Of a stretch of 64,000 nucleotides of DNA, positions 37,401 through 48,930 are shown in pieces. Origin of the DNA: Nymphaea colorata (lineage: Eukaryota; Streptophyta; Magnoliopsida; Nymphaeales; Nymphaeaceae); assembly GCF_008831285.2 (NCBI RefSeq), contig NC_045141.1, forward strand, positions 26,153,315-26,217,314, written 5' to 3'. The translations under genes and the position numbers were made by a program. The notes beneath the pieces are model-generated. The model ran no database searches. It was not told the origin of the DNA and saw only the letters and a list, made by a program, of their open reading frames with translations. Numbering within the stretch: position 1 is the stretch's first letter; the number at the start of each line of letters is the position of its first letter.

Positions 37401-37534
37401 AAAGTTTGCATGACCACCATGGCTGCTTGAACTTCGTCGATTGTGGGCCTTCGTGGCAGAGACCTGTAAATTCCCATGATCTCCTCCACTGTTTCTATCA
37501 AAGCTGGTGGCTTTGATCGTAGCTGTATTGCCAT
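34447..37534 (-). CDS. Plant intracellular Ras-group-related LRR protein (PIRL)
   Basis: The CDS is complement(join(34447..34590,34699..35693,36997..37534)), 558 residues. Exon 1 encodes the PIRL N-terminal region: VEEIMGIYRSLPRRPTIDEV, a charged helical stretch around residues 45-110, then a linker. Exon 2 encodes about a dozen short LRRs of the LxxLPxxxGxLxxLxxLDLxxNxL type (residues about 205-505), from VTELDLQGKLLDQMEWLP to LRVLRADETPLELPPREI. Exon 3 encodes the C-terminus with VVQYMAEHGRQKD and NWFWHWLLCLF. PIRLs are plant relatives of animal and fungal Ras-binding LRR proteins (SHOC2/SUR-8 type), lack membrane and kinase domains, and include members needed for gametophyte development. 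Length and architecture fit PIRL4/PIRL5-like members. I chose the exon-2 acceptor because the alternative upstream AG runs into a TGA. Confidence 0.9.
36395..36575. repeat. Direct repeat in PIRL intron 1
   Basis: A segment of about 55 bases (CAAACAAATG, CCACAAATTA and GCATCCATATAGAC in order) occurs at about 36400 and again at about 36516, 116 bases apart. It explains the two similar short frames on this strand. Confidence 0.75.
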
Positions 37535-40500
37535 TTCTACTTCTCGTGTGGTCTCTCTCTCTCTGCTCTTACATGAACCGCCGTGAAGAAGAAAAAGAAC
37601 AAGGAAAAGAAACCAACAGACCGATACAAAGAAAACGGAAATCTCGGAAAGTTCTTGAAGAGAACCTGTAGTTCAACTTTACGACGAACCGACATGCGAT
37701 GCACTCCTTCTAACTTCGATGGTCACTGTGCACCAATTTTTCCTTCTCTCCTGCTTTTGTTTTTCCTCTGTAAATATAATTCAATATTGCGCACACCGTA
37801 TTGTCCGGATGCAGCGGATGAAACCAACGATTCTCCTCCGCCCTTCAATATCGTCAATTTCAGTCGTGCCTCACTCGTTTTGATGATTCATTTTCTGTGC
37901 TTCCAGCCAAATTAGTCTTTGAAAAAGAATATTTTTCAATTAATTCTCTTGGTGAGATAAATCAAAATTGCTCTTTAATAAAACAGAAAATTAGCACTTC
38001 ATAAAGTGAAGAAGTATGGCCTAATAGCTTCCTCAATCTCTACGTGCTATAAGAAATTTAATATGTCGTTTTGTTAGGTCCATTGTTAAGATCCTCCAGA
38101 AAACTATAAGGTTGTTAGGTCTTCAATATCTTATGAAGACGTAATATTTCAAGTTTCTTTTCTTGGATTAAACTAAGGCGATGGATACACTTGGCTTTAA
38201 TTATGTAGAAAAAAAAAAATCTTGTGTTGCGCTTGTCATGTTAGACATGGAAGACATATTCTCAAGGATTTGATAAGAAAAACATTAATACATATTTCTA
38301 TGACATGTTTGAAGAACGCAATGTTCTGGTTTAAAGAAATTATAATTATTACTAGCATTTTTTTTTTGTTGAATCTCTAAACGACATCTACATGACATCG
38401 TGTTTTATGAAACACGATATACTGTTATGCGTTTTAAAACACATTTTCTAAAAATAAAATATTTCTTATCAAATACCTTCTAAAAAGCTAGAAGTTCTCT
38501 AAAAAGTTCAAAAACTAAAAAACCAAATGAAATGGAGTGCATTGGAATAATCTGACAAAAAAGCTTCTTATTTTTCGAATAATGAATTTGATGTAGTTCA
38601 TATTATTACTAAAAAGTGCATTATTTTTCGAATAATGAATTTGATGTAGTACAAAAAAGCTTCATCTCCCTAAGGTCTATGGCTGCGCTCCCATTCCCAA
38701 TTTGGTGTCGACGTTTTGAAAGACTACTCGTACTCAAGTTCAACCACTGAAGAAGACGGGGAGAGAGACGCCTAGAGAGAGAATGCCGTGAACGCAAATG
38801 GTTTAGACTTCACAATTTAGTGGACCTCGGGGAACTCAAAGTCATCAAAGCACCATTAATTGCCCTTCATCTCATCCATCCATCCAGTAGAGTTGAGTGC
38901 TTTGACCAATTTATGCATTTCATGGCCCCACTCAAAAACTCTTGGTTGGTGTTCGATGACTTTGAATTTTGATTTTAGAATTAAAGTTTTAAAAACAAAA
39001 ATTTCACTTTAAATTAGAATTGAAACGAAAATGCCCGTTTTCCTGTGTTTTGACGTCTAGAATTTTGATTCTAGAATTGAAAATGACGAGCATGAATTAA
39101 GATTTTAGAATTGATGAATTAAAATCATTGCGACATGAGTGAAAGTTTTCTAAAATTTTGGAATCATAACAATTATAGAATTTTGATTAAAAAACGAGCA
39201 TATAATTTCCAGAATCAAAATTGTTTATTCGATTTTACATTTCCATTTTATAAAAAATGAGAATTTTAATTTTAGAATTCCCTAATTCTTGCCTCATCAA
39301 ACGCTTCCATCCATGTTATAGCATTTATTTTGCTTATCACGCAATGCATCGCTTTGTTTATGCGTACATACATACATATGTGTCTGCTTTTTTATGTACA
39401 TGGGAACGCTAATATGCATGTAGGTGTATGTATATGAGATAAAGTTTGCTTGATAGTCTTCTCTCAGATTTTAAGTGCAGAAACCTTAACCTGAGCCGAG
39501 AGGCAAGTTAATTTGAAAGCATGGACAGGCAAGTGCAGAGTAAGGGATTTTTCTTGAGGAGTGTTAAATTATAGTTGCAAAATTGTGACAAGAGTTGAAA
39601 TTATTTCCAAAATTTGTATATAGGATAAATGATGTATATTTTTTTTTTGAGGGGAGGTCAACTGCCAGCTCCTCCTCGAAGACTTCGGTGGACATGGTGT
39701 GTATATATATATGTATATATATATAAAATTAACATTAAAAAAAAAAGGTCTCCCTCACCACGTCTTATGCTTTGTGGAGGAGAATGTGGCCTCCCCCATT
39801 GTGGTGCTGGTAACACCTCTTGTCCATCTCTCTCTCTCTTTTTTTCTTTGAAAAAAAAAACTGACCATCCAATCGATTAAGGTCAGATTGGTCCCATGCA
39901 TTGTGTAGGGTGCATATATATATATATATATATATATATGGTCCAAGACAGTTGGCCGTAGGTCACAAGTTATGGGCTTGACCAGACACTTCTGGCAAGC
40001 TCATGTATACTGACAAATTAAGTCATCCCATGCCAATATTCGTGAGACTTCAATTAATAGTGTGTCTCCCGCTCTGCCCATGTAGTAAGGGGGCGGGTAT
40101 ATGTGGGCAAGGTACATCTGACCTACTTCTATCTTCCTAAATTGATTGGACTTGATCCGTGTTTGATATGTCCACGATCATGAAATTTTAAAATCAAACT
40201 ACTCCATTTTTACGAAATTAAAATTATTAAACAAATAGAGTATTTTGTTTCAAAAATTTAAAAACGGAAACATGAAGTTTTGATTCCAATCTAGTTTGAG
40301 AAAGAATTATGATTCTATGATTTTCAGAATCAAAATTCCAAACCATCAAAACACTCCATTTCAAGTAAAATTTTCCTGACCCCAACAGAAAAGCTGAGAC
40401 TGCTGCAAGTTGGAAATCCGGGAACTCTAGTCCTTGGGGAAGACTCCATGCAGCGTCATTATAGTGCATAAACTATATAACAACACAAGTTGAATTTTCA

Positions 40501-40676
40501 AGTTCATTTCCAAAATTCAACAGTATAAACAGGTGATGTTCCCACTCCCCACCATCATCATGCAGACAGAAACACGGTCACAAAAGAGTCAAGAAATCAA
40601 CAGTGTTATTGTGAAAACAAGAAAATGATACAAGTATACAATAAAGTTCAATTGACTCGAAAAGCTTGCTATCGAG
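37535..40676. other. PIRL upstream region and AT-rich intergenic block
   Basis: No exon seen. A 33-bp sequence (TTATTTTTCGAATAATGAAT core) is repeated at about 38568 and 38621. Two AT-rich patches, about 38940-39310 and 40150-40420, are built from ATTTTGATTCTAGAATT-like short inverted motifs and may be MITEs. TA tracts lie at about 39699-39723 and 39914-39939. The right end is the U-box gene 3' side. Confidence 0.6.
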
Positions 40677-41936
40677 CTAGTGTCTTGACAGGTTCTCGTT
40701 CTCATCTATTACTCTCAAGTAATCCTGCAGCTGCAATGGGAAACATCGATGCTGTTTCCATGCATTCCCATGCATCTTCAGCATCTTCAGTGCCCTCTCC
40801 CTGAGCGAATTTGCCGCTGGTCCGCCATTGAGCTGCAATACACCACTGAGCTTCGACACGGCGCCTAACTCCGCCATCTGCTCCAAGAATCTCTCCGTTG
40901 GATGGTATTCGCAGATCAGCCCTAAGATCTTCACACCAAGTTTCGTTACTAACTCTGAGACCGTCATGATCTTCTTAGTCACAACTGCCACGGCCATCGC
41001 ATGATCGACGAACGCAGACCTCCCGTCTGCCGTCTGACACAGCAGTTTCAGGACTACCATCATCTTCTCGCACCTCCCTCTGCTCGAATCCGGCAAAAGT
41101 TCGATCAAGACACCGACTGAGCCGGCTTCTACCGCCTTTACTCGGCTATATCTTGAAACCGTCAGTATATCTACCAGAATTTCCAAGACAGAGGAAGTGG
41201 CTTCGGTGCAGATGCCATCTGATAGCAGCTCTAACAGAGCCTTGAAAAGGTTCGTACCTTGATCTCTCACGATTTGCCTCCAATTGGTTTCCTCTCTCGT
41301 AATTTTCCTCAGAACAGAGACTGCATGAAACCGCGATTCTGAGCTCCCAGTTTGCAGCATTAAAACAAGAGTTCTCAGACAGTCGGGTCTGGTCAGGAAC
41401 TGGATCGTGGAACTAGAAATTGTTTCCAGTGGCAGGCTGTGGAGGATAGCAACAGATTCTTCACTTGACCGGAAGGCGACGAAATCCTCGCCGCCGTTCT
41501 CATTCCATTCCCGGCAAAGCAACCCGCTTATGACCTCAATCCCTCCGGCCTGAACCAACAACTCAGAATTGTCGCCGCCCGACTCGAGCAACTCCCTTAG
41601 CTTCCTGAGTGAAGAGACCTTGAAAAGCGACGACTCTATCGTCCGGAGGAGATCGGCCATTTCCTTGGAGTCGACCCTTTTCTGGGTTGAAGACGAAGCG
41701 GGCTGCAGGAGGCCTTGGCTCTGCTTCCACGAGTCTATGAGGCGCTTGAGAGTGTGGTTGGGGGTGAAATTGAAGTTTTCAAGGTTTTGCATGGTGGCCG
41801 GACAGGTGCTTTTCCGGCAACCGCAGATCCATCGCTCTATGCTCTTCCGGTCGTATGTTACGCCGGTGCAGGCGGTGACAGGATCAGTCATGAGCTCCAT
41901 TGAGATGGGACACTTGAAGTAGGGAGGTACCTCCAT
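40677..41936 (-). CDS. U-box E3 ubiquitin ligase with ARM repeats (PUB22/23/24 class)
   Basis: A single exon of 419 residues. The U-box is at residues about 5-75: YFKCPISMELMTDPVTACTG, then TYDRKSIERWI, TCPATMQNL and PNHTLKRLIDSW. The remainder is helical and Leu-rich, matching the ARM/HEAT-type repeats of plant U-box proteins. Such proteins bind E2 through the U-box and substrate through the repeats. Close relatives (PUB22/23/24, CMPG-like) act in immune and stress signalling and are mostly intronless, as here. I chose ATG 41936 (MEVPPYFKCPIS, a typical class start); the frame stays open to 42029 upstream but has no ATG there. TTGAC W-box cores lie upstream at about 42149, 42263, 42636 and 42679, suggesting but not proving WRKY control. 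Confidence 0.92.
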   Translation of the reverse strand: MEVPPYFKCPISMELMTDPVTACTGVTYDRKSIERWICGCRKSTCPATMQNLENFNFTPNHTLKRLIDSWKQSQGLLQPASSSTQKRVDSKEMADLLRTIESSLFKVSSLRKLRELLESGGDNSELLVQAGGIEVISGLLCREWNENGGEDFVAFRSSEESVAILHSLPLETISSSTIQFLTRPDCLRTLVLMLQTGSSESRFHAVSVLRKITREETNWRQIVRDQGTNLFKALLELLSDGICTEATSSVLEILVDILTVSRYSRVKAVEAGSVGVLIELLPDSSRGRCEKMMVVLKLLCQTADGRSAFVDHAMAVAVVTKKIMTVSELVTKLGVKILGLICEYHPTERFLEQMAELGAVSKLSGVLQLNGGPAANSLRERALKMLKMHGNAWKQHRCFPLQLQDYLRVIDENENLSRH

Positions 41937-44308
41937 TTCTCTCCTCCTCTGATCTCTTCTGTTTCTTCTCTCAGAGAAAGGAACACAGAAAGAGGAGTTG
42001 GCACACGGAGAGGGATCGAGATCTACCAAATGCTTCTTCTTGATCAGGGTGGCACTACTGCGAAGCCTCTGTAATCTGTATAAATGGAGGCGACCGAGGG
42101 AGATGAGAAGCTCTTAATACACTGAGCAACTTGAGGTTCTTTATTGAAAGTCAATGGCGTGGGAGAGACTAAGGGGACCAAAGAAGATTTCTGCACAAGT
42201 TTTCCGGATTTATCTGTTTTTCTTCTTTTTCCTATTTTTGAGAGAAAAGAACAACAATGTTTTTGACTTTGATTAGGTGTGTTTATGAAGTTCATGATAC
42301 AGACATTACTCTGCACTATAACGACCGAATAAATGCCTCTCTTTGCCTTTTACGTCTGGTCTGACCTCAAATTAAAATTCAGTCCACCTTGAAAAAGAAT
42401 GATCAATGGTGGCAGCTATAGAAAAGTGTTTTTTTTTTTTTTTTTTAAAGATTAAGATGGTTCTTACTTGGACCATATATATAAACAAGAAGCTTTCAAT
42501 TTGTAAATTTGGAAAAAATAGTTGTAAGGTTTCCCTGCATTAAGAACAACAAATAGGAGGTGGTTTTCTATAAGAAAAATAAAAGCATAACGAGAGAGAA
42601 TGGACAGGAATTTAGTGGACCGGCGCCAGTTAGGGTTGACGTTTCTTCGTCGGTTCGTTTTCGATCATTAAAACTCTTTTGACCAACCGACGAAATAGAC
42701 CTTTGCAGCTTCTTCCTTGCTTTCGCTTTTGAACTTTCTACCTTCTGTGCATTAAAACTGCTTACTACTTACACGGAACGCACGAATTTATCACTATTTG
42801 TCGTGGAAAATGTCGACATTTTTACTTCATTCCTCTTTGAAAATCAGATATTTTCTGAAAAAATTTCTGGAGGGGGCACTCTTTACAGATGTTTATATCT
42901 AAAGGGACACTTATATCCATAGCATAACAAATATTTAGAGATATTAATTCGAAAATAAAGAAACCCTACCCATATGCTATACTCTGCCTCTGCCTTACCA
43001 CATATCTTGGAATTACAATCTCTTCATATATGAGGTACGAGTAAGCTTATGTTTAACTAGAAGCATGTCTGTAGCAGTTCTAGTTTGCCAGCCATCCGGA
43101 GCAGAGTTGAAGCTCCTCTCCGTGTGTTAAGTGGCGACATCTTTTATGTTCTTCAACTTAACTTACACATAAGTTACGACCCATCCTCTTTGCCAATCGA
43201 ACGAGAAACTCATCGCATATAGTAAGCATTGGAACATCGCTTTCGTCAACTGCGACAAAAAGTCAAGGTCTCAAGTGCAATAGCGGTGCTGCTGCACATC
43301 ACGTCCGACCGCAGCGGTGCTGCACATCATCCACGGGGTACTGGGTCACCGGGACTCTGTCAAACAGGTCACTTTCCTTCACGATCTGAGATGCAGGTGA
43401 CGACCGACTGGCAAGTCAATCAGACCCGGATGGACGTTTGGATCTGGATATGAACCAAACTTTAAGGCACTAAAACTGAATCTGTATCCATGTCTGGTGC
43501 CCTTCCTACATCGTAGAATACATTTTTAATGTGCTTTTACATGCAAAGGTCTTGGATCTTAATTGAAACACCGTAACAGATCGGGTCCCAGCTGCAAATT
43601 TCGCCAGCTAAAAGCATCATGATTTAATAACTGGAGCCCATATGGGTTCAACCCGAGTATTAGTTGAACGTCCTTCCTCACCACCAAACCCTTCGCGCCG
43701 GTAGGTTGAAGCTGATAAGTACACATAGTGGAAGTCTGCTGTCAATCTTTTTCTAGATCATTCCTTGTAAACAGCAAATGTTAAGTGAACAAAAAACTTC
43801 AACGCTTATGTTGCAGATAAAAGTAATAAAAGAACTTCAAAGTTTATGTTGCAGACAAAGGTAATAAAAAAGCTTCAAAGTTTATGTGTCAAACTTTTTG
43901 CTGGTAGTTGGATCTGAGAGAGGCAGGTCCGTAACTCAACATTTCACATCTAAAGGGTTAAGTAGTTCGGTATCAAATCCAGACCGGAATCGTTCCTACT
44001 GTAGGCAACCAAACCAGATTTCGGATGGGAGGAGTAGAAAGTGGGGTTTTTCAAATTCCCGTTTGGATGGTCGGCGCAAAACTCTGGATCCGATTTGTGA
44101 GTGTTTGGCTTCTTTCCTACGCTGCTGCTTCGTTTATCTCGTGATCTTCCCTTTTCCCTCCATTTTTGGCTTTTTCTCGATTTGGGTAGTCCCGGAAATT
44201 TCCTTTTCTTTTTATAAATTGCCGACGCCCAACTTTCGTCACTCTGGTTCTTCTTGGAATTCCCTTACGCGCGAGGGATTAGGGTTTTGTGGATTCGGAA
44301 GGAGATAC
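41937..44308. promoter_or_regulatory. Divergent region between the U-box gene and the RING gene
   Basis: This interval holds the promoters of two head-to-head E3 ligase genes. It contains several TTGAC W-box cores (at about 42149 and 42263, then 42636 and 42679), a poly-T tract at about 42427-42447, a repeated GCGGTGCTG..CACATCA motif at about 43283 and 43314, and a 38-bp tandem repeat at 43797-43886. No coding exon was recognised. The last part is likely the 5' leader of the RING gene. Confidence 0.5.
43797..43886. repeat. 38-bp tandem repeat, about 2.4 copies
   Basis: CTTCAAAGTTTATGTTGCAG-type units start at 43797, 43835 and 43873, exactly 38 bases apart. Confidence 0.9.
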
Positions 44309-44625
44309 ATGGAACAAGAATTGGATATCAGCCAACGTTGGTAAGTCTTGTTGGCGCCACTGATCGATCGACCGATGCTAGACTTTTGTACTCTGAATGA
44401 ATTCTTTTTTGGTTTCTTTGATTAGTTCTCTGATTTCTGACCGTCTGTATCTTCAGAATATTAAGATTTCCTGTTCTCCTTTGGTCATGTGGGTTGTCTT
44501 GAATTGATCATTTCCATGTTCTTCTTGTGGTACGAACACGTAAAGTTCCATAGATTTCGTTTGTTAATTATTATCTGCTGCTTTTTGTTTCTTTTTCATT
44601 TGACAGTGGGCTTCACTGCGTTTAA
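44309..44625 (+). promoter_or_regulatory. 5'-UTR intron and spliced upstream ORF of the RING gene
   Basis: A strong donor (GTTG|GTAAGT, exon end 44340) and a TTTGACAG acceptor (44606) define a likely 266-base 5'-UTR intron. An ATG at 44309 would then open a 16-codon uORF that crosses the junction (MEQELDISQR, then CGLHCV) and stops at 44623-44625, before the main ATG at 44693. This is inferred from splice motifs only. Confidence 0.45.
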
Positions 44626-44692
44626 TTTCTTCCTTAATCCGTGGCGGGTGATCTGAAACTAGCGCCGGATTTGTTTCTGTTTCTGATTCTGA

Positions 44693-47319
44693 ATGGCTAG
44701 TGTTGGGGAAGAGACCATGGGAGACGGAAGGAAGGCTAATCCTGATATAGGCGTGATGAATGAAGGAGATGTTAATGTCCTCGAGGAACCTTGCCCGGCC
44801 GTCATCGAATTTTTAGATGTTGGAGATTGCGGGAAGTGTTCCTCAGATTGTCGTGAGATGGATGGGAGTGAGTGGGGACTTTGTACAGAGAAGCAACTAG
44901 AGGAGTTGTTGTTGAAGAATTTGGAATTCCTTTACAATGAAGCTATATGCAAGATCGTTTCATTGGGATATGATGAAGATGTTGCGTTGAAGGCAGTGCT
45001 GAGAAACGGGCACTGTTATGGAAGTGGGGATGTGCTGTCGAACATCATTCACAATGCGCTAGCATACTTGACTAGTGATGCTAATGGGGGTCTAGATGAG
45101 TCTGGTTTTGTTTTTGGAGAATTGAAGCAACTGGAAGAGTATTCATTGGCTGGGATTGTCTGCTTGCTTCAGCAAGTTAGACCCCAATTAAGTAAAGGAG
45201 ATGCAATGTGGTGCCTCCTTATGAGTGATCTTCACGTTGGCCGGGCAAGCGCATTGGAGTTTCCACTTACTTCAACTGAAAAAGATGGAGTTCGCAACGA
45301 AACGGAAGAAGGGAGCCCACTACCATCACCCGGAGGTGTCTCAGTTCCTGTGCCAATTCGTCCTCCTTTAAATTTGGTTCCTGGAGCTGAATCTTCTGAG
45401 ACTTGTAAATCATATGGTGGATTGGGGTTTCGAGGTGAAGGTCTAACCATGAGTGGAATTACAAATGTCACGGATCCTACGAATTTGGTTCCAACGACTG
45501 TAAATGTTGATGGAGATCTAAGCAACCTGAACGAGACTCCTGTGGGAGTGTCAATGTTAAGACGAAATGCAGCTGCTGTGTTCCCAACTCGCTTTCCAGA
45601 AGTCTTAAAAGCAGATGGATGCAATCCTCTCAGTTCTTCCGCAGGTTGCTATCATGATCATCCTTCACTCACCTTATGCATGCACCACCATAAAGGGAAA
45701 AGTGAGTTGGGTGGGCTTTCTTTGTTGAAGAACCAAGCAGATATGGTGCATGGGAGCACGGGTGCTGCTCACCTGGTGACTGTGTCTGCAAGATCTGAAC
45801 TGCCTAGTGGAATTGATTCCGTGTCAAAGGTTTCTCCTGAAAACTGTGAAAACTCGAAGGAGACTGATAATCCTGATATTGTATCCTCCATAGCAAGTAA
45901 CCTAGAAAACATGCATATTAGCGACAAACTTGATGGAACGAGTGACCAAAGAGATGAAATGATCTCCAAATTAACTCACCAAATAGGAATGTTGGAGAGG
46001 CAACTTCAGGAGAGAATGGAGTGGGCCCAAAAGAAAGCACTGCAAGCTGCTAAAAAGCTAAGCAGTGATCTCACAGAGCTTAAGATGTTGAGAATGGAAA
46101 GAGAGGAAACTCTGCACCAGAAAAATAAACAGTCACTTGAGGATGCAACCATGAAGAAGCTCTCTGACCTGGAAGCTGCATTGAAGAAGGCGGGTGCCCA
46201 AGTTGATCGTGCTAATGCAGCTGTAAAGCATCTCGAAACAGAAAATGCGGAAATCAGGGCTGAGATGGTTGCAGCAAAATTAAGTGCAGCTGAGTCAGTT
46301 AAGACATGTCTAGAGGTTGAGAAGCGAGAGAAAAAGATCCAGAAAAAGCTATCAGCATGGGAGAAGCAGAAAACGAAGTTGCAGGAGGAAGTGGCTGAGG
46401 AGAAACGGAAGAATAATCAACTGCAGCAACAGTTGCATCTTGTCAAGGAAGCACAAAAGGAAGCTGAGGTCAGTAAATAGCTAAAATTTCCTTATGCATG
46501 ACCTTTTGTTTCTCTGCTTATTTAGTGCACTGCAATTGTTTTACCGTTCAACTACTTTTCCTAGGTTTCTGTGCATTTTGAGTTGCTTGTTTCTTTAGAA
46601 ATGTGTAGGAGTGTCATTTCAATCTTTTGTGTTAGATATTCATTATGCTGACTGCCACTCTCTCCCCTGTCTCTCACGATATGACCAATCTTATTGTCAC
46701 AATTTCATTTTTTTAACAATTCTGAGTACAGAATATTGTGTGAGGATTTTTTTGAGTTTTCTGTTCTACCCCTTTTTCAGCCATTGCGTTATTGTAACAG
46801 ATAAAGTGGAAACATGAACTGGAAGCGAAGGAGAAGGCAATCTCACAAGTGGAGGAGGAAAGAAGAGCCAAGGAAGGCACTCAAGTTAACATTACAAGGA
46901 GGCAGGAGGCGCTACGCCGCAAGATTGAAATAGATTTTCAACGGCACAAGGATGACATTCAAAGGCTTGAAGAGGAATACTTGCGCCTTAAAGCATCATC
47001 AAGATCCACTCAGCTTAATTGCTCGTCGACCACACAATCAACTTGTGATGTGGATATGGCAAAAAAGGTAAAAGAATCACATAAAAAGGCTACCAATGAG
47101 CTGGACAAAACTCAAGAATCATCTTGTAGAGAGAACAAGTGTGGTAGGGAATGTGTGTTTTGCATGAGAGAGGAGGTTTCAATAGTTTTCCTACCATGTG
47201 CTCATCAGGTTCTGTGTGTTGGCTGCAATGAGGCCCATGAGAAACAGCCTAAGAAACGTTGCCCTTCTTGTGATACTGGGATAGAACAGAGGATTCGTGT
47301 CTATGGTGTTAGCTCTTAG
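44693..47319 (+). CDS. RF298: RING-type E3 ubiquitin ligase, RF298/RF4 family
   Basis: The CDS is join(44693..46468,46801..47319), 764 residues, phase-0 intron. The ATG follows an in-frame TGA immediately upstream, which fixes this start within the exon. Residues about 65-170 hold the family N-terminal domain (NLEFLYNEAICKIVSLGYDE, then GDVLSNIIHNALAYLTS). Residues about 430-660 are a long coiled coil rich in Lys, Glu, Gln and Leu. The C-terminus is a C3HC4 RING: Cys710, Cys713, Cys725, His727, Cys731, Cys734, Cys746, Cys749. Family members (putative E3 RF298, RF4, MIP1-type) are plant-specific; cellular roles are poorly defined. It is divergently arranged with the U-box gene. Confidence 0.9.
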
Positions 47320-48930
47320 ATCTGGAAAAGGTTGGTAGGCAACTGTGTTGTATCAGGGGCATCGCATGGCCAAGTGTATGTTGGATATGCATTGTATGTC
47401 AGAATAACTACATTTTAAACATTTTCCAAGTCAAGAAATCATTTCAAATTTGCATACAAAACCTTCCTAAGCTTGTAGGGACGAACTATAAAAAGGGAAA
47501 CATTATTTCCATCACACTGTTGTTTCATGATGGCGCTGGGCGACTGAGACTGAACGTTTATATTCCTAATCTTTAAGCACATGCTTGCACACATATGGAG
47601 ATGCATATACGTGCACGTACAAGCCGACACTCGTGTTTTACAAATCACATTGTGTGAAGGTGTCCCATTTGAACAACCTTTAAAATAGGTTATTCATTCT
47701 GATCAATATCTGATTAACTACAGAACTTGCTACCAGGATTCGTTTGACAATGGAACTCGTGTTCTTGTGGTGGTTATCATTAGGTAGATAAAATGTTTAA
47801 CCTTCCAAGCAACTAAATTGCATCTTATCAAGCTATTATGGTGGAACGAATAAAGTCTACAAGGCAATCACGCACAACGTGATACACCACCTCCACAATT
47901 ACCCTAGTCCCGCAAAGCTCCCTAGTGCCACCAAGGGACCAAAAGCCACTCCAAGTGAATAACCCAACCACGACTGCATAACCAACTACTAGTGAACTAA
48001 TCAACAGCTGAGGGAGATGGAACCCGAGCTAAGTGAAGAATTAATCAGTAATTTGTAAAGAACAATGGACTCCAAACAAGATTTCTATTCGTGGCCGTGG
48101 AGTTTTTCTTCTTGTTAGTTTGAGCTGGAAATTGAGTGAGCGTCACGGGAGCAGGAAGAAGAGGCATCAACTAGACTCTGCCAAAATTGGAGGTAAAAAG
48201 GAGGTGGTAAGGATTGCAAACAAGGAAATCAGACGAACGGTGAGAGACTGAAGCTTGGTCAAGTGGATGGTTGAGGCAATGACAGAGTTGCCTTTGCCTA
48301 TGGATAGCAGTTGCCACGAATAGATAGTTTCCTTTGCCAGTAGAATACCTCCTTATAAGGGGCTTGAATTATTGCCTGCCTTTATGAGAACTGTGCCTGC
48401 ACATTTGCGACTCCTTGGCTTGTGGATAAACATAGCCTGGTTTTCACCTTGTTCAACATCTTCGGGTGGAATCGTTATTTATCAAGCCTCTTAGCTGGCA
48501 TTGTTGGTTTTCTTTTGCTTGCTGTTTAATCAAAGTTATTATTAGATGAAGTTCTTTAATTCCTATGCTTAGGTATGATCTGCGTTTGTACTTCTATCGG
48601 TCTTTGGCTAAATTGCTGTAAGATCGTAGATATTCCACAGCGTGTCAGGAGATTGGATATAGCTAGATAGTGAACTATGAGGGCCACTTGATCTTTATTG
48701 AGTTCATTTCTCTATCTATTGATTTTAGACAGGAGCTCGTTTGAAGAAGGATCTTGAAGTGTTTATGGTTGTGCTTGGTGCTTTTTAGTCATGCTCGCAT
48801 GCATATTCTTTGCTTCGCTAACTTAGCTTGTTGTGCTTGTATTAAGTATAGGAATGTGCGGAAAAAATTTTAAACGATATCTAGCGGTACACGTTAGCAG
48901 CAGTTTGGATTAAAGTTCATTTCTGTGTTT
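47320..48930. other. RING gene 3' side and intergenic DNA
   Basis: No exon recognised. Short frames here have no domain or splice context. Confidence 0.5.

Noticed and set aside
41937-42029. N-terminal extension of the U-box protein
   Set aside because: The frame is open but the only upstream start would be TTG; ATG 41936 gives the family's typical short N-terminus before the U-box.
43886-44344. 152-codon frame before the RING gene
   Set aside because: Begins at GTG, crosses a strong splice donor at 44340 and has no domain; more likely 5' leader.
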